NCBI GenBank assembly: GCA_040235375.1
Contig: JBECKQ010000002.1
Span: forward strand, 1-48,068
DNA from: JBECKQ01 sp040235375
GTDB taxonomy: Bacteria > Planctomycetota > Phycisphaerae > UBA1845
Length of the DNA stretch: 48,068 nt
Direction of reading: 5' to 3'
In this document: piece by piece, positions 1-10,002 of the stretch
Layout: each line of letters starts with the position of its first letter
How positions within the stretch are numbered: the stretch's first letter is position 1
Notes under the pieces: generated by a model
What the model was told of the DNA's origin: nothing
Database searches by the model: none
The model's input: only the letters and a program-made list of their open reading frames with translations
Program-made: the position numbers and the translations under genes

Positions 1-389
1 GCCAGCTCGTTGATTTTCCCAATGATTGCCCCCACGCTCGAGCCGGGGTTGAAGACGGCGGCGCAGCCCGCCTCGAGCATCTCCGCATGTTCGTCCTCCG
101 GAACGATGCCGCCGAGAATGACCGGAATGTGGTCGATCTGCAGTTCGTTGCGGCAGCGAATCACCTCGGGCATGACCTTCTGGTGCGCAGCGGAAAGCAG
201 GCTCACGCCGATGACGTCGATGTCCTCCTGCATGGCGGCCATCACCGTGGTGCGGGCGGTTTGCCAAAGGCCGGTGTAGATGACCTCCAGGCCGGCATCG
301 CGAAACGAGCGGGCCAGGACCTTCACGCCGCGGTCATGGCCGTCTAGCCCGATTTTGGCAAGAAGAACGCGAACGGGGAGCTTGCTCAT
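1..389 (-). CDS. B12-binding small subunit of an acyl-CoA mutase (IcmB-like), C-terminus cut by the window start
   Basis: The frame opens with ATG at 389 and runs off the window, leaving about 129 residues. It shows the cobalamin-binding fold of acyl-CoA mutase small subunits: the DxHxxG motif (Asp16, His18, Gly21 in KIGLDGHDRG, His being the lower cobalt ligand), then VSLLSAAHQ and the GG-containing ILGGIVPEDE. It starts 18 bp after the stop of the large-subunit gene, so the mutase is a two-chain enzyme of the isobutyryl-CoA or archaeal methylmalonyl-CoA type. It supplies the adenosylcobalamin site while the large chain binds the acyl-CoA. The substrate is inferred from the large subunit, because the small chain does not decide it. 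The missing part is only the last few residues of a normal chain of about 135. Confidence 0.88.
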   Translation of the reverse strand, partial: MSKLPVRVLLAKIGLDGHDRGVKVLARSFRDAGLEVIYTGLWQTARTTVMAAMQEDIDVIGVSLLSAAHQKVMPEVIRCRNELQIDHIPVILGGIVPEDEHAEMLEAGCAAVFNPGSSVGAIIGKINEL

Positions 390-407
390 GAGAGATCTCT
401 GGCTTTT

Positions 408-2021
<1,614 letters not shown>

Positions 2022-2088
2022 CTGCGTTACCTCTGAGATATTGTCTACCTCCGCATCGAAGCCCCAAATGAGTTTAGAGCCGCGGCCA

Positions 2089-2850
2089 TCAACCTTCCAT
2101 CCACGCCGCTTTGCGCTTTTCCAGGAATGCCGTCATGCCCTCCTTGGCATCGGCATGCTCGAAGCAGTTGGCGAACGCCTTCACCTCGTCTCCGCTGCGC
2201 AGCGCCCGCTTGACCATAGCGATGCCGTGCGGCGCGCCCCGCTTGAACTCCGCAATCATTCCTTCGATCTTCCTGTCGAGCCCGTCTTCATCCGCAGCGA
2301 CATCGTCGATCAGCCCGAGCGCGCACGCGGCGGTTGCGTCGATCACACCGGCGCTGAAGGTCAGCCTCTTCGTGACGGCCGGACCGACCAGCGTATTCAT
2401 CCGGCCGATGCCTTTCCAGCCGGGGATGAGGCCCAGCGATGTCTCCGGAAGGCCCACTTTCGCCCCGCCGACCGCCAGGCGGAAGTCGCACGCCAGGGCG
2501 ATCTCGAAGCCCCCGCCGAGCGCGGCGCCGTGCATTCGAGCGATGGTTACGCAAGGCAGATCGGCGATGGCGTCGAACGCGCGGTTGCCGCGCTGCGACA
2601 GCGTAGCCGCGCCCGCGGCGTCGAGCTGCGCCAGCTCCTTAATGTTCGCGCCGGCGATGAACACCTTGCCGGTCGCCGCCAGAATCAGGAACCGCACGCT
2701 TGTCGCCGCCCTCACTTCCTTCGCGACCTCGGCTACGCGATCCAGCAGGGCGAGACTCAGCACGTTCAACCCGCCTTCGGTCGAGAACGTGGCGCGGGCG
2801 ACGGGTCCGTCGATCTGCAAGTCGACTGTCGTGTCAGCCATGGCGGTCAC
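2089..2850 (-). CDS. enoyl-CoA hydratase/isomerase (crotonase) family protein
   Basis: A 253-residue crotonase-fold protein, normal length for the family. The oxyanion-hole segments FIAGANIKEL (64-73) and HGAALGGGFEIALACDFR are present. Both catalytic glutamates of hydratases are kept: Glu116 (GGGFE) and Glu136 (GLPET), 20 apart like Glu144/Glu164 of the rat enzyme. It should hydrate crotonyl-CoA or a similar short 2-enoyl-CoA to the 3-hydroxyacyl-CoA. The GTG start at 2850 overlaps the stop of the preceding dehydrogenase gene (GTGA); an ATG at 2841 would give 250 residues and is an equally good start. It sits between 3-hydroxybutyryl-CoA dehydrogenase and the acyl-CoA mutase, consistent with the middle step of butyryl-CoA oxidation. 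The exact substrate cannot be read from sequence. Confidence 0.9.
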   Translation of the reverse strand: MTAMADTTVDLQIDGPVARATFSTEGGLNVLSLALLDRVAEVAKEVRAATSVRFLILAATGKVFIAGANIKELAQLDAAGAATLSQRGNRAFDAIADLPCVTIARMHGAALGGGFEIALACDFRLAVGGAKVGLPETSLGLIPGWKGIGRMNTLVGPAVTKRLTFSAGVIDATAACALGLIDDVAADEDGLDRKIEGMIAEFKRGAPHGIAMVKRALRSGDEVKAFANCFEHADAKEGMTAFLEKRKAAWMEG

Positions 2851-3710
2851 TCGTACGTGTAGAAGCCCCTCTTTGTCTTGTTACCTAATCGGCCGGCGGC
2901 GACCATCTTCGAAAGCAGCGGCGCGGGGAAGAACTTCGGGTTGCCGAGGTCGCGATGCAGCACGAGCATGATGTCGCGGCAAACATCCAGCCCGATCAGA
3001 TCGGCCAGGCGCAGCGGCCCCATCGGGTGGGCCATGCCCAGCTTCATCACGCCGTCGATCGTCTCCGCATCGGCCACGCCATCCTGGAGACAGAGAACCG
3101 CCTCGTTGATCAGCGGCATCAGCAGCCGGTTCGAGACGAAGCCGGGATGATCCTGCACCTTCAGCGGCGTCTTACCGACCGATTCCGCCAAGGCGCGAAC
3201 GTACTCGAACGTGGCGTCGTCGGTCTCCAGCCCCATGACGATCTCGACCAGCTTCATCAGCGGCACCGGGTTGAAAAAATGCATGCCGATGAAGCGGTTC
3301 GGCGCCTTCGTCTCCGCCGCCAGCGACGTGATGCTGATGCTGGACGTGTTCGACGCCCGCACGGTGTCGTCGGCGAGGACCTTGTCGATTTGGCGGAAGA
3401 TATGCTTTTTGATTTCGGGATTCTCGGTGGCGGCCTCGATGCAAATCTGCACCTTGCCAATCTCGTCGAGGCTGCCGATCGGGTGGATGCGCTTCAACGT
3501 CGCGTCGACTTCACCAGCGGGGATTTTGCCCTTCTCCGCGGCCTTGCTGAGCATCTTCTTGATATAGCCCTGGGCGCGTTCGACGGCCCGCTGATCGGCA
3601 TCGTATACGCGCACGTCGAACCCCGACTGCGCGAACACCTGCACGATGCCGCAACCCATTGTGCCCGCACCGATCACGCCCACCGGTTTGCTCTCGTCGA
3701 TGTCGGTCAT
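2847..3710 (-). CDS. 3-hydroxybutyryl-CoA dehydrogenase family protein
   Basis: About 287 residues, the usual length of single-domain Hbd/PaaH enzymes. The N-terminus has the NAD-binding Rossmann motif GAGTMG. The catalytic region HFFNPVPLMKLVE holds the active-site His (144) and its partner Glu (156), after the substrate-side SNTSS. The C-terminal helical domain includes the family stretches HPGFVSNRLLMPLINEA and GLDVCRDIM. It should oxidise (S)-3-hydroxybutyryl-CoA to acetoacetyl-CoA with NAD. I chose ATG 3710 over ATG 3725: GGGAG lies 8 bases before it, and the start then overlaps the upstream acyl-CoA dehydrogenase stop by the classic ATGA. Its own stop overlaps the crotonase start. The tight coupling says these steps are made together. 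Confidence 0.92.
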   Translation of the reverse strand: MTDIDESKPVGVIGAGTMGCGIVQVFAQSGFDVRVYDADQRAVERAQGYIKKMLSKAAEKGKIPAGEVDATLKRIHPIGSLDEIGKVQICIEAATENPEIKKHIFRQIDKVLADDTVRASNTSSISITSLAAETKAPNRFIGMHFFNPVPLMKLVEIVMGLETDDATFEYVRALAESVGKTPLKVQDHPGFVSNRLLMPLINEAVLCLQDGVADAETIDGVMKLGMAHPMGPLRLADLIGLDVCRDIMLVLHRDLGNPKFFPAPLLSKMVAAGRLGNKTKRGFYTYE

Positions 3711-4876
3711 CTGTCGGTCTCCCATACTCGTGTGTTCAGATCAAGCAGCGCCCGAGCCAGCACCAGCCGATGGATTTCGCTGGTGCCCTCGTAAAGCTCC
3801 GTGATCTTGGCGTCGCGGTAGAGCCGCGCGACGGGATAATCTTCGCAATAGCCGTAGCCGCCGAAGGTCTGCACCGCGCTGGACACGACACAGTTGCACG
3901 CTTCGGAAGCGAACAGCTTGCCCTGTGCGGCCTCGTAGGCGTACGGCCGGCCCTGGTCCTTCAACCAGGCCGCGCGATAGATCAACGCCCGCGACGCCTC
4001 TACCGCCACGGCCATGTCCGCGATCTTTGTCTGAATCGCCTGGAACGAGCCGATGGGGCGCTTGAACTGCTCGCGGGTCTTGGCGTAGTCGATCGCCGCG
4101 TCGAGGGCCGCCTCGGCGATCCCCAGCGCCTGTGCGGCGATGCCGATCCGTCCGCCGTCGAGCGTCGTCAGTGCGACACGAAGCCCCGCGCCTCGCTCGC
4201 CCAGCAGGTTCTCCTTCGGCACGACGCAGTCCTCGAAAAGAAGCTCGGCCGTGGACGTGCAGTGAATGCCCATCTTCTCTTCGAGCTTGGCGACGCTGAG
4301 CCCCGGCGACGGCTTGTCGACGATGAACGCGCTCATGCGGTGCTTCTTGTCCTGCGGATCGCTCACCGCGAACAGCACGATGACCGAGGCCTCCTTGCCG
4401 TTCGTCGTGAATATTTTCGTGCCGTCGATGTGCCAGCCGTCGTCCTTCGTGACCGCCATGCAGCGCGCGGCGCCGGCGTCGCTGCCGCTGCCCGGCTCGG
4501 TCAGCGAAAAGCAGCCGATCGCCTCGCCCGAGGCGAGCTTCGGAAGGTACCGTTTCTTCTGGTCCTCGTTGCCGAAGGCGAGGATCGGATCGATGCACAG
4601 CGAGTTTTGCACGCTCAGGAACACACCGCAGCCGGCGCATGCCTTCGAAATCTCCTCCACGACGATGGTCGAAGCCACTGTGTCCAGGCCCGCGCCGCCG
4701 TACTCCTCGGGGATGCAGATGCCCATCATGCCGAGCTCGGACATCTGCCGGATGATCGACGGCTCGATCTCGTGCGTCTTGTCGCGTTCGGCCGCGCCCG
4801 GGGCGACCTCCTTGCGCGCGAACTCGCGGATGGTGTCTCGCAGAATCCGGTGGTCATCGCTGAAGTTGAAGTCCAT
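3707..4876 (-). CDS. acyl-CoA dehydrogenase, short-chain (butyryl-CoA dehydrogenase-like)
   Basis: A 389-residue flavoprotein of the acyl-CoA dehydrogenase family, full length. The FAD/substrate motif CFSLTEPGSGSDAG, the adenine-side FTTNGKEA and the C-terminal signature FGGYGYCEDYPVARLYRD are intact. The catalytic base is Glu363 in ELYEGTSEIHR, the position used by short- and medium-chain enzymes (isovaleryl- and long-chain enzymes place it elsewhere). It introduces the 2,3-double bond and passes electrons to an electron-transfer flavoprotein that is not in this window. Of the three paralogues in the operon this one is directly fused by an ATGA overlap to the 3-hydroxybutyryl-CoA dehydrogenase gene, so it is the best candidate for the butyryl-CoA step. 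The start is 24 bp after the previous paralogue. Confidence 0.92.
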   Translation of the reverse strand: MDFNFSDDHRILRDTIREFARKEVAPGAAERDKTHEIEPSIIRQMSELGMMGICIPEEYGGAGLDTVASTIVVEEISKACAGCGVFLSVQNSLCIDPILAFGNEDQKKRYLPKLASGEAIGCFSLTEPGSGSDAGAARCMAVTKDDGWHIDGTKIFTTNGKEASVIVLFAVSDPQDKKHRMSAFIVDKPSPGLSVAKLEEKMGIHCTSTAELLFEDCVVPKENLLGERGAGLRVALTTLDGGRIGIAAQALGIAEAALDAAIDYAKTREQFKRPIGSFQAIQTKIADMAVAVEASRALIYRAAWLKDQGRPYAYEAAQGKLFASEACNCVVSSAVQTFGGYGYCEDYPVARLYRDAKITELYEGTSEIHRLVLARALLDLNTRVWETDR

Positions 4877-4900
4877 TGCCCACTCCTTGGCAGTTCGTGC

Positions 4901-6055
4901 TCAGACGCCCGGCAGATCCAACAGCGCCCGAGCGATCACCATGCGCTGCACCTCGCTCGAACCCTCGCCGATCTCGCAAAGCTTGGCATCGCGCATAAGA
5001 CGTTCGACAGGATAGTCCTTCAGATAGCCATAGCCGCCGTGGATCTGGATCGCATCCAGGCACACACGCGTGGCCATCTCGCTGGCGTACAGTTTCGCCA
5101 TCGCCGATTCGAACTTGCTGCTCTTGCCGGCGTCCTTGAGCACGGCCGCCCGCCGCACCAGCAGGCGCGCGGCGTCGACCTGCATCGCCATGTCCGCGAG
5201 TTTGAACTGAATGGTCTGAAAGCTGCTGATCGGCTTGCCGAACTGTTCGCGCTCCTGGGAATACTGGAGGGCCTCTTCCAACGCGCCCCGGCCCAGACCC
5301 ACCGACAGCGAGCCGATCGTGATCCGCCCGCCTTCCAGCACTCTCAGCGCGTCGATGAAACCGTGGTTGAGCTCGCCCACCAGGTTCCCGGCGGGTATGC
5401 GGCAGTCTTCGAAATGCAGGGGCACCGTGTCGCTGGCGCGAACGCCCAGCTTGTCCTCCTTCGGACCGACCTCGAACCCAGGCGTTCCGCGCTCGATGAG
5501 AAACGCGCTGATGCCATGCGTCTTCGGCGCCTTCGGATCGGTGCGCGCCAGCACGACGAAGATCTTGGCGCGATGGCCGTTGGTTATGAAGTTCTTGTTG
5601 CCGTTGAGGACCCAGTCGTCGCCGTCGCGCACGGCCGAGGTCCGCAGTGCCGCGGCGTCGGAGCCGCTGCTCGGCTCGGTCAGCGCCCAGGAGCCGAGTA
5701 TCTCTCCACGGGCAAGCGGGGGAAGCCACTTGCGTTTCTGCTCTTCGTTGGCCGCCAGCAGGATGTGACCGCAGGGCAGGCCGTTGTGTGCCGCGATCAT
5801 TAGCGCCGTGCCGCCGCACTGCCGAGCGATCTCCTCGATGATGACGGACATGGCCAGGTAGCCGGCCGCGGCGCCGCCGTACTCCTCCGGCAGGTACACG
5901 CCCATAAAGCCCAGCTCGCCGAGCCGGGCTACGACCGCATCTGGCACAAGCCCCTCGCGGTCCCACTCGCGGGCATGCGGGCGGATCTCCTCCGCGGCGA
6001 ACTTGCGGGCCATGTCCCGCAACATCTTGACGTCTTCCGGCAGTGAGTAGTCCAT
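4901..6055 (-). CDS. acyl-CoA dehydrogenase family protein (second paralogue)
   Basis: A 384-residue acyl-CoA dehydrogenase with the motif SWALTEPSSGSDAAAL, the NFITNGHRAK segment and the signature HGGYGYLKDYPVERLMRD. The C-terminal catalytic region reads EIGEGSSEVQR, with Glu364 in the base position. The EIG context resembles isovaleryl- or 2-methylacyl-CoA enzymes, but those normally have Ala or Gly where this has Glu, so a straight-chain or short-branched substrate is possible. It lies between two other paralogues in the operon, 125 bp after the first and 24 bp before the third. Having three dehydrogenases in one operon suggests they divide branched- and straight-chain acyl-CoAs between them; which takes which is not decided by sequence alone. 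Confidence 0.9.
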   Translation of the reverse strand: MDYSLPEDVKMLRDMARKFAAEEIRPHAREWDREGLVPDAVVARLGELGFMGVYLPEEYGGAAAGYLAMSVIIEEIARQCGGTALMIAAHNGLPCGHILLAANEEQKRKWLPPLARGEILGSWALTEPSSGSDAAALRTSAVRDGDDWVLNGNKNFITNGHRAKIFVVLARTDPKAPKTHGISAFLIERGTPGFEVGPKEDKLGVRASDTVPLHFEDCRIPAGNLVGELNHGFIDALRVLEGGRITIGSLSVGLGRGALEEALQYSQEREQFGKPISSFQTIQFKLADMAMQVDAARLLVRRAAVLKDAGKSSKFESAMAKLYASEMATRVCLDAIQIHGGYGYLKDYPVERLMRDAKLCEIGEGSSEVQRMVIARALLDLPGV

Positions 6056-6180
6056 GGCTTGTCTGCTCCGGGCAGGAGGGTAGTGGCGATCGCCCGCATG
6101 CGGGCGTAGTCCATGCTACTCGAACGGCACCGGGGCACCAACGTGGCGGCGTCGCCGGGTGCACAAGGCAGACGGGCGGT

Positions 6181-7329
6181 TCAGAGAGACAGCTTCTTCA
6201 GCAGTTGGCGGGCGATGATGAGGCGCTGAATCTCGCTGGTGCCCTCGTATATCGTCGTCACCCGGGCGTCGCGATAAAGCTGCTCGACCCGGTATTCATC
6301 AACATACCCATAGCCGCCGAACACCTGGATAGCGCGGTAAGCCGCGCGATTCGCCGCCTCCGTGGCGAACAGTTTGGCCTGCGAGCTGGACACGGGATCA
6401 GCGGCGCCGGCGTCCTCCAGCGCAGCAGCCCGCTCGATCAGCCCCTTGGCCGCGGCGAGCTCCGTTGCAGTGTCGGCGATCATGTTCTGCACGGACTCGA
6501 ACTCGGCGATCGGCCGGCCGAACTGTTCGCGCTGCCGCGCGTATTCGATCATTTCATCGAAACACGCTTCTGCGATGCCCGTGGCCTGTGCAGCAATGCC
6601 GATCCGGCCGCCGTTGAGCGCCGAGAAAAAGACGGCCAGCCCGCGGCCTTCCTTGTCGAGCAGGTTCTCCGCAGGGACTTTCGCGTCAGTGAAGGAGATG
6701 GCAGCCGTCTCGCTGCCGCGAATCCCCATCTTCCCGTGGATCGGGGCGCGGCCGACGTCGGTCTCTTTCGCGTCGATAAGTAGGGCACTCAGTCCGCTCT
6801 TGTCCCGGCCGGGCGCCGTGCGTGCCAGCGTGAGGAACCAGCGGGCGGTGAGGCCGTTAGATATCCACATCTTCTCGCCGTTGACGACATAGTGATCGCC
6901 GTCACGCTCGGCCCGAGTGCGGGCGGCGGAGGGATCGCTTCCGGCGTGCGATTCGCTGATGGCGAAAGCGGCGAGGTTCTCGGCCGAGCGGAGACCCTCC
7001 AGCCACGACGAACGTTTGTCCGGCGGGGTGTACTTGGCAAGCACGCGACCCACCATGTTGTGCACGGCGATGGTCACGGCCGCAGAAGGCGAAGCGTACG
7101 ATATCTCGTGCAGGATCGCCGCGTAGCCGCGGTAGCTGCAGTTGAGGCCGCCGATCTCTTCCGGCAGTTCCAGGCTGAGGAACCCCATATCGGCCAGGGC
7201 GGGGAGAACGTCCGTGACGGAACCTTCACCTTTGTCCCATGCGCGATCGCGGGGCAGAAGTTCGGCGCGGGCAAAATCTCGGGCAGCAGTGATGAGTAAA
7301 GCTTCGTCGGTGTGGGGCGCGTCGCTCAC
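6181..7329 (-). CDS. acyl-CoA dehydrogenase family protein (first gene of the operon)
   Basis: A 382-residue acyl-CoA dehydrogenase. Motifs: FAISESHAGSDPSAAR (with Ser-Glu-Ser-His where the others have LTEPGSG), MWISNGLTARWF, FGGYGYVDEYRVEQLYRD, and the catalytic Glu362 in TIYEGTSEIQR. The altered substrate-side motif and Lys-rich C-terminus set it apart from the two downstream paralogues, so it may use a different acyl group. It is the promoter-proximal gene: TTGACC and TATACT boxes lie about 100 bp before its ATG, and nothing on the same strand precedes it for about 900 bp. The gap to the second paralogue is 125 bp, long enough for an internal start site, though I see none that is convincing. 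Confidence 0.9.
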   Translation of the reverse strand: MSDAPHTDEALLITAARDFARAELLPRDRAWDKGEGSVTDVLPALADMGFLSLELPEEIGGLNCSYRGYAAILHEISYASPSAAVTIAVHNMVGRVLAKYTPPDKRSSWLEGLRSAENLAAFAISESHAGSDPSAARTRAERDGDHYVVNGEKMWISNGLTARWFLTLARTAPGRDKSGLSALLIDAKETDVGRAPIHGKMGIRGSETAAISFTDAKVPAENLLDKEGRGLAVFFSALNGGRIGIAAQATGIAEACFDEMIEYARQREQFGRPIAEFESVQNMIADTATELAAAKGLIERAAALEDAGAADPVSSSQAKLFATEAANRAAYRAIQVFGGYGYVDEYRVEQLYRDARVTTIYEGTSEIQRLIIARQLLKKLSL

Positions 7330-7429
7330 CGCGGGTCGTTACCTCTCGGAACTGTGCGATCAATGCCGGGCAGACGACTTCGGCCGGTCGCGATCAAGAA
7401 TGTGCTGGCGACCGCTGGCCGCAAGCGGC

Positions 7430-7459
7430 AGTATAGCGGCGGATGCGAAACGAGGTCAA
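7430..7459 (-). promoter_or_regulatory. sigma70-type promoter of the acyl-CoA operon
   Basis: On the minus strand TTGACC (7459-7454), an 18-base spacer and TATACT (7435-7430) make a near-consensus promoter. The predicted start is near 7423, giving a leader of about 95 bases before the first acyl-CoA dehydrogenase ATG at 7329. Confidence 0.65.
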
Positions 7460-7542
7460 CACGGGTTGAAGAGAGGGAAGACGCGGGCGTTGGTCGTGCA
7501 AAATGCAGGCACGCCATCCTTTCACCGCGATACACAGTGAAG

Positions 7543-7604
7543 CCTGAAACGAAGCAGCCGGCAGCGCGGTTGTTGATGCGCGCTGCCGGCCATCTGCTTC
7601 CAGG
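7543..7604. repeat. long imperfect hairpin (22 bp of stem) upstream of the acyl-CoA operon
   Basis: CCTG, then GAAGCAG (7551-7557) and CCGGCAGCGCG (7558-7568), pair with CGCGCTGCCGG (7579-7589), CTGCTTC (7594-7600) and CAGG, with small bulges and a 10-base loop. It lies upstream of the operon promoter. It could be a terminator for transcription entering the region, a protein-binding palindrome or a decayed repeat. The function is unknown. Confidence 0.5.
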
Positions 7605-8241
7605 TTCCACTCCGGAAAGCACAGTGCCGGACGACTGTCACTTACAGCGTTTCTCGCTCTTTGAATCGCGCGGCGCCGCGATCAGGGCGAGCCGTCCACA
7701 CTGATGAGGCTCGAGATTCGTTGTGCATTTCTGTTGTCGTGCCCCCTCATCACCGTGAGTCACTCACAAGCAAGCCCACTCATGCGTCGCGACATGTATC
7801 GGCGTCAGGCCCGCGGAGCAGCAGTCTTCACGTCGATCACGTCACGGGGTGTCAAATTAGGCGAAGATGGCCTTCTAGTCAACCGCCAAAATGGTCAATA
7901 TCTCCCAGTTCATCCTGCCTGGCCTGCTTAGAAATAACCGGGTGCGGTCCGGGAACGCTGTGGACGGGCGCGATAGACGCCTGGAGCCGTAAGCAGAGCG
8001 ACACAACGAATCACCGATCAGCGCTGTGTAGAAGCGCATAAGTTCCGACACTACCGAGTGGTCCGGCTCTTTATGCTTGTAGGATATCACGGCGAACCCA
8101 GTGCTCGGGCGGGACCGGCAGCCCGCGCTGGGCGCGAGGTATTCGGAGGCTGTGAGGCGGAACCCGAGGCCAGTGGATTTTGATGTGCAGCCAGGGGGAA
8201 GTGGCGGTACTGTGGGAACGGCCAAAATCGGGAGAGCGGCC
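7605..8241. other. non-coding stretch between divergent genes; nothing recognised
   Basis: About 640 bases with lower GC than the flanking genes and stop codons in all frames at short intervals. The few open frames have no family features, no ribosome-binding site and unusual residue composition. I see no RNA gene or mobile-element end. GGGAG at 8231-8235 belongs to the following membrane-protein gene. Confidence 0.5.
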
Positions 8242-9819
8242 ATGTCAGATTCGGCGGTAATCGAACGCGAAGAACGGCCAGCCGGCCAGACGTCCGGTAT
8301 GGCGACCGTCGGCGAGCCACCTGCGGCACACATTCAGCCGCCCGAGGGTGCAAGATTGACGCTGCTCGGGGTGCTTGGCGTTGGTTTTTCGGCGTTTTGC
8401 GACTGGCTGTTCTGGGGTCACCCCCGAGGATGGACCGTCGGAGCATTTGGTTTTCTGCTGTTGCTCGCGCTGCTTGCCTGGGAGCGGGCGTTCCCGCACC
8501 GGCGTGTTGTCGCGCTGCTGGTACCGGCCATCGTGCTGCTCTCCCTGCAATGTGTCGAAGACCCCAATTCGCTGACCATCGCCATCGGCCTGCTCGCGTT
8601 GTTTACGCTGGCCTTGGTTCTTCGCGTGGGGTGGATCGGCAGTGCGGCGGTGTGGGTCCGGCGCTGGACGCTGCTCGTCGTGCGAGGGTGGCACACGCTG
8701 TTTCGAGACGTCGGTGCCTGGCGCCGACAGCGGCAACTGGTGACCGGCCCCCCACGGTCAGCATTCTACGTCTTGGGTATGTGGATTGTCCCGATTGTGC
8801 TAGGCGCGATGTTCCTTGCGCTGTTCGCCAAGGCGAACCCTGTGCTGGCCAAATGGCTGGCCGACGTCTGGCGAGGGCTGCGCGATCTGCTCCAGAATAT
8901 TGGCGAGCATATACCGCCCGCAGGGCGTGTGCTGATGTGGGTAGTTGTCGTGCTGGGCGTATGGGCGCTGCTTCGTTTTCGTCCAGGCGTCGAGACGAAT
9001 TCGCGCTCTGATGAAGCCGACGTGGAGGCGATGTGGAGGGGGCTGCCGGCGTCACTCGTCGTGCGCTGCCTGGTGGTCTTCAACCTGCTCTTCCTGTTCC
9101 AGACCGGCCTCGACGTGTACTACCTGTTGGCGGGCGGCCATCTGCCTGAAGGATTGACGCATGGCGAATATGCCCGCCGGGGAGCATACCCGCTGCTGGC
9201 AGCAACGATCCTGGCAGCGCTCTTCGTTTTAGCGGCGTTTCGCGCGGGGCCGCGCGAAAGCTCGATGCGCTGGGCGCGACGCCTCGTGTACGTGTGGCTC
9301 GTACAAAACCTGTTTCTGGTCGTCGCGGCGGCGTGGCGTCTGCAACTGTACGTTGACGCGTACACGCTGACCCGCTGGCGCGTGGCCGCGGCGATCTGGA
9401 TGCTCCTGGTGTTCTGCGGAATCGTCTGGATTCTCCTGCGTATCATCGCGGATCGTTCGAATCGGTGGCTGATCAACGTCAACGCGATCACCACTGCGAT
9501 CGTGCTCTATGCGAGCTGCTTCGCCAACTTCGACGGGTGGATCGCGCGATACAACGTCGCGCACTGCTTCGAAGTGCACGGCAACGGTCCGCGGATCGAC
9601 CTTGCATACCTCGAGAGCCTCGGGCCGGACGCATTGCCCGGGCTGCGCGCACTGGCCGTTGCGATCCCTGACTCGCCCAAGATGCCCAAGATCGAGGAGT
9701 CAATCGCGCGGCTGGAGACGAGCCTTCGCGCCGATCTGAGCTCCTGGCGCGGCTGGACCTGGCGGCGCGAGCGACTGCTGCAATTCGACACGTCAACCGG
9801 CCTGCGCAGAGCCGGTTAG
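8242..9819 (+). CDS. polytopic membrane protein, DUF4173-like
   Basis: 525 residues from ATG 8242, chosen because GGGAG lies 6 bases before it; the frame is open further upstream to 8101 but that part has no hydrophobic or family features. After a polar N-terminal tail of about 35 residues come some ten strongly hydrophobic segments (for example FGFLLLLALLAW, VVALLVPAIVLLSL, VLMWVVVVLGVWALL, VAAAIWMLLVFCGIVWILL). The segment EYARRGAYPLLAATILAALF in the second half matches the pattern I know from DUF4173 proteins, followed by a soluble C-terminus rich in Arg/Glu. It is an inner-membrane protein of unknown role. DUF4153/DUF4173 proteins are often next to two-component or envelope genes, but nothing nearby supports a specific job. 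Confidence 0.75.
   Translation: MSDSAVIEREERPAGQTSGMATVGEPPAAHIQPPEGARLTLLGVLGVGFSAFCDWLFWGHPRGWTVGAFGFLLLLALLAWERAFPHRRVVALLVPAIVLLSLQCVEDPNSLTIAIGLLALFTLALVLRVGWIGSAAVWVRRWTLLVVRGWHTLFRDVGAWRRQRQLVTGPPRSAFYVLGMWIVPIVLGAMFLALFAKANPVLAKWLADVWRGLRDLLQNIGEHIPPAGRVLMWVVVVLGVWALLRFRPGVETNSRSDEADVEAMWRGLPASLVVRCLVVFNLLFLFQTGLDVYYLLAGGHLPEGLTHGEYARRGAYPLLAATILAALFVLAAFRAGPRESSMRWARRLVYVWLVQNLFLVVAAAWRLQLYVDAYTLTRWRVAAAIWMLLVFCGIVWILLRIIADRSNRWLINVNAITTAIVLYASCFANFDGWIARYNVAHCFEVHGNGPRIDLAYLESLGPDALPGLRALAVAIPDSPKMPKIEESIARLETSLRADLSSWRGWTWRRERLLQFDTSTGLRRAG
9795..9817 (+). terminator. hairpin overlapping the stop codon of the DUF4173-like gene
   Basis: AACCGGC (9795-9801) pairs perfectly with GCCGGTT (9811-9817) around a 9-base loop. 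No clear T-run follows, so it may be a weak or Rho-aided terminator or an mRNA 3' end structure. Confidence 0.35.
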
Positions 9820-10002
9820 CTGTGTTGCTTAGCGGCGCGGGCCAGCCTCGGTGGAATCTCGACCGGGCTGACCATACCAGTGTGCGAATTATCGGACGCA
9901 ACCGAATAACCCGCGGAGTTGTGCGTTTTGGATGAAGGAACTTCTACCGCACGACCTGCAGCACGCCATGGCAAGGTATCCACATACGGTCGGGGGACTC
10001 GA

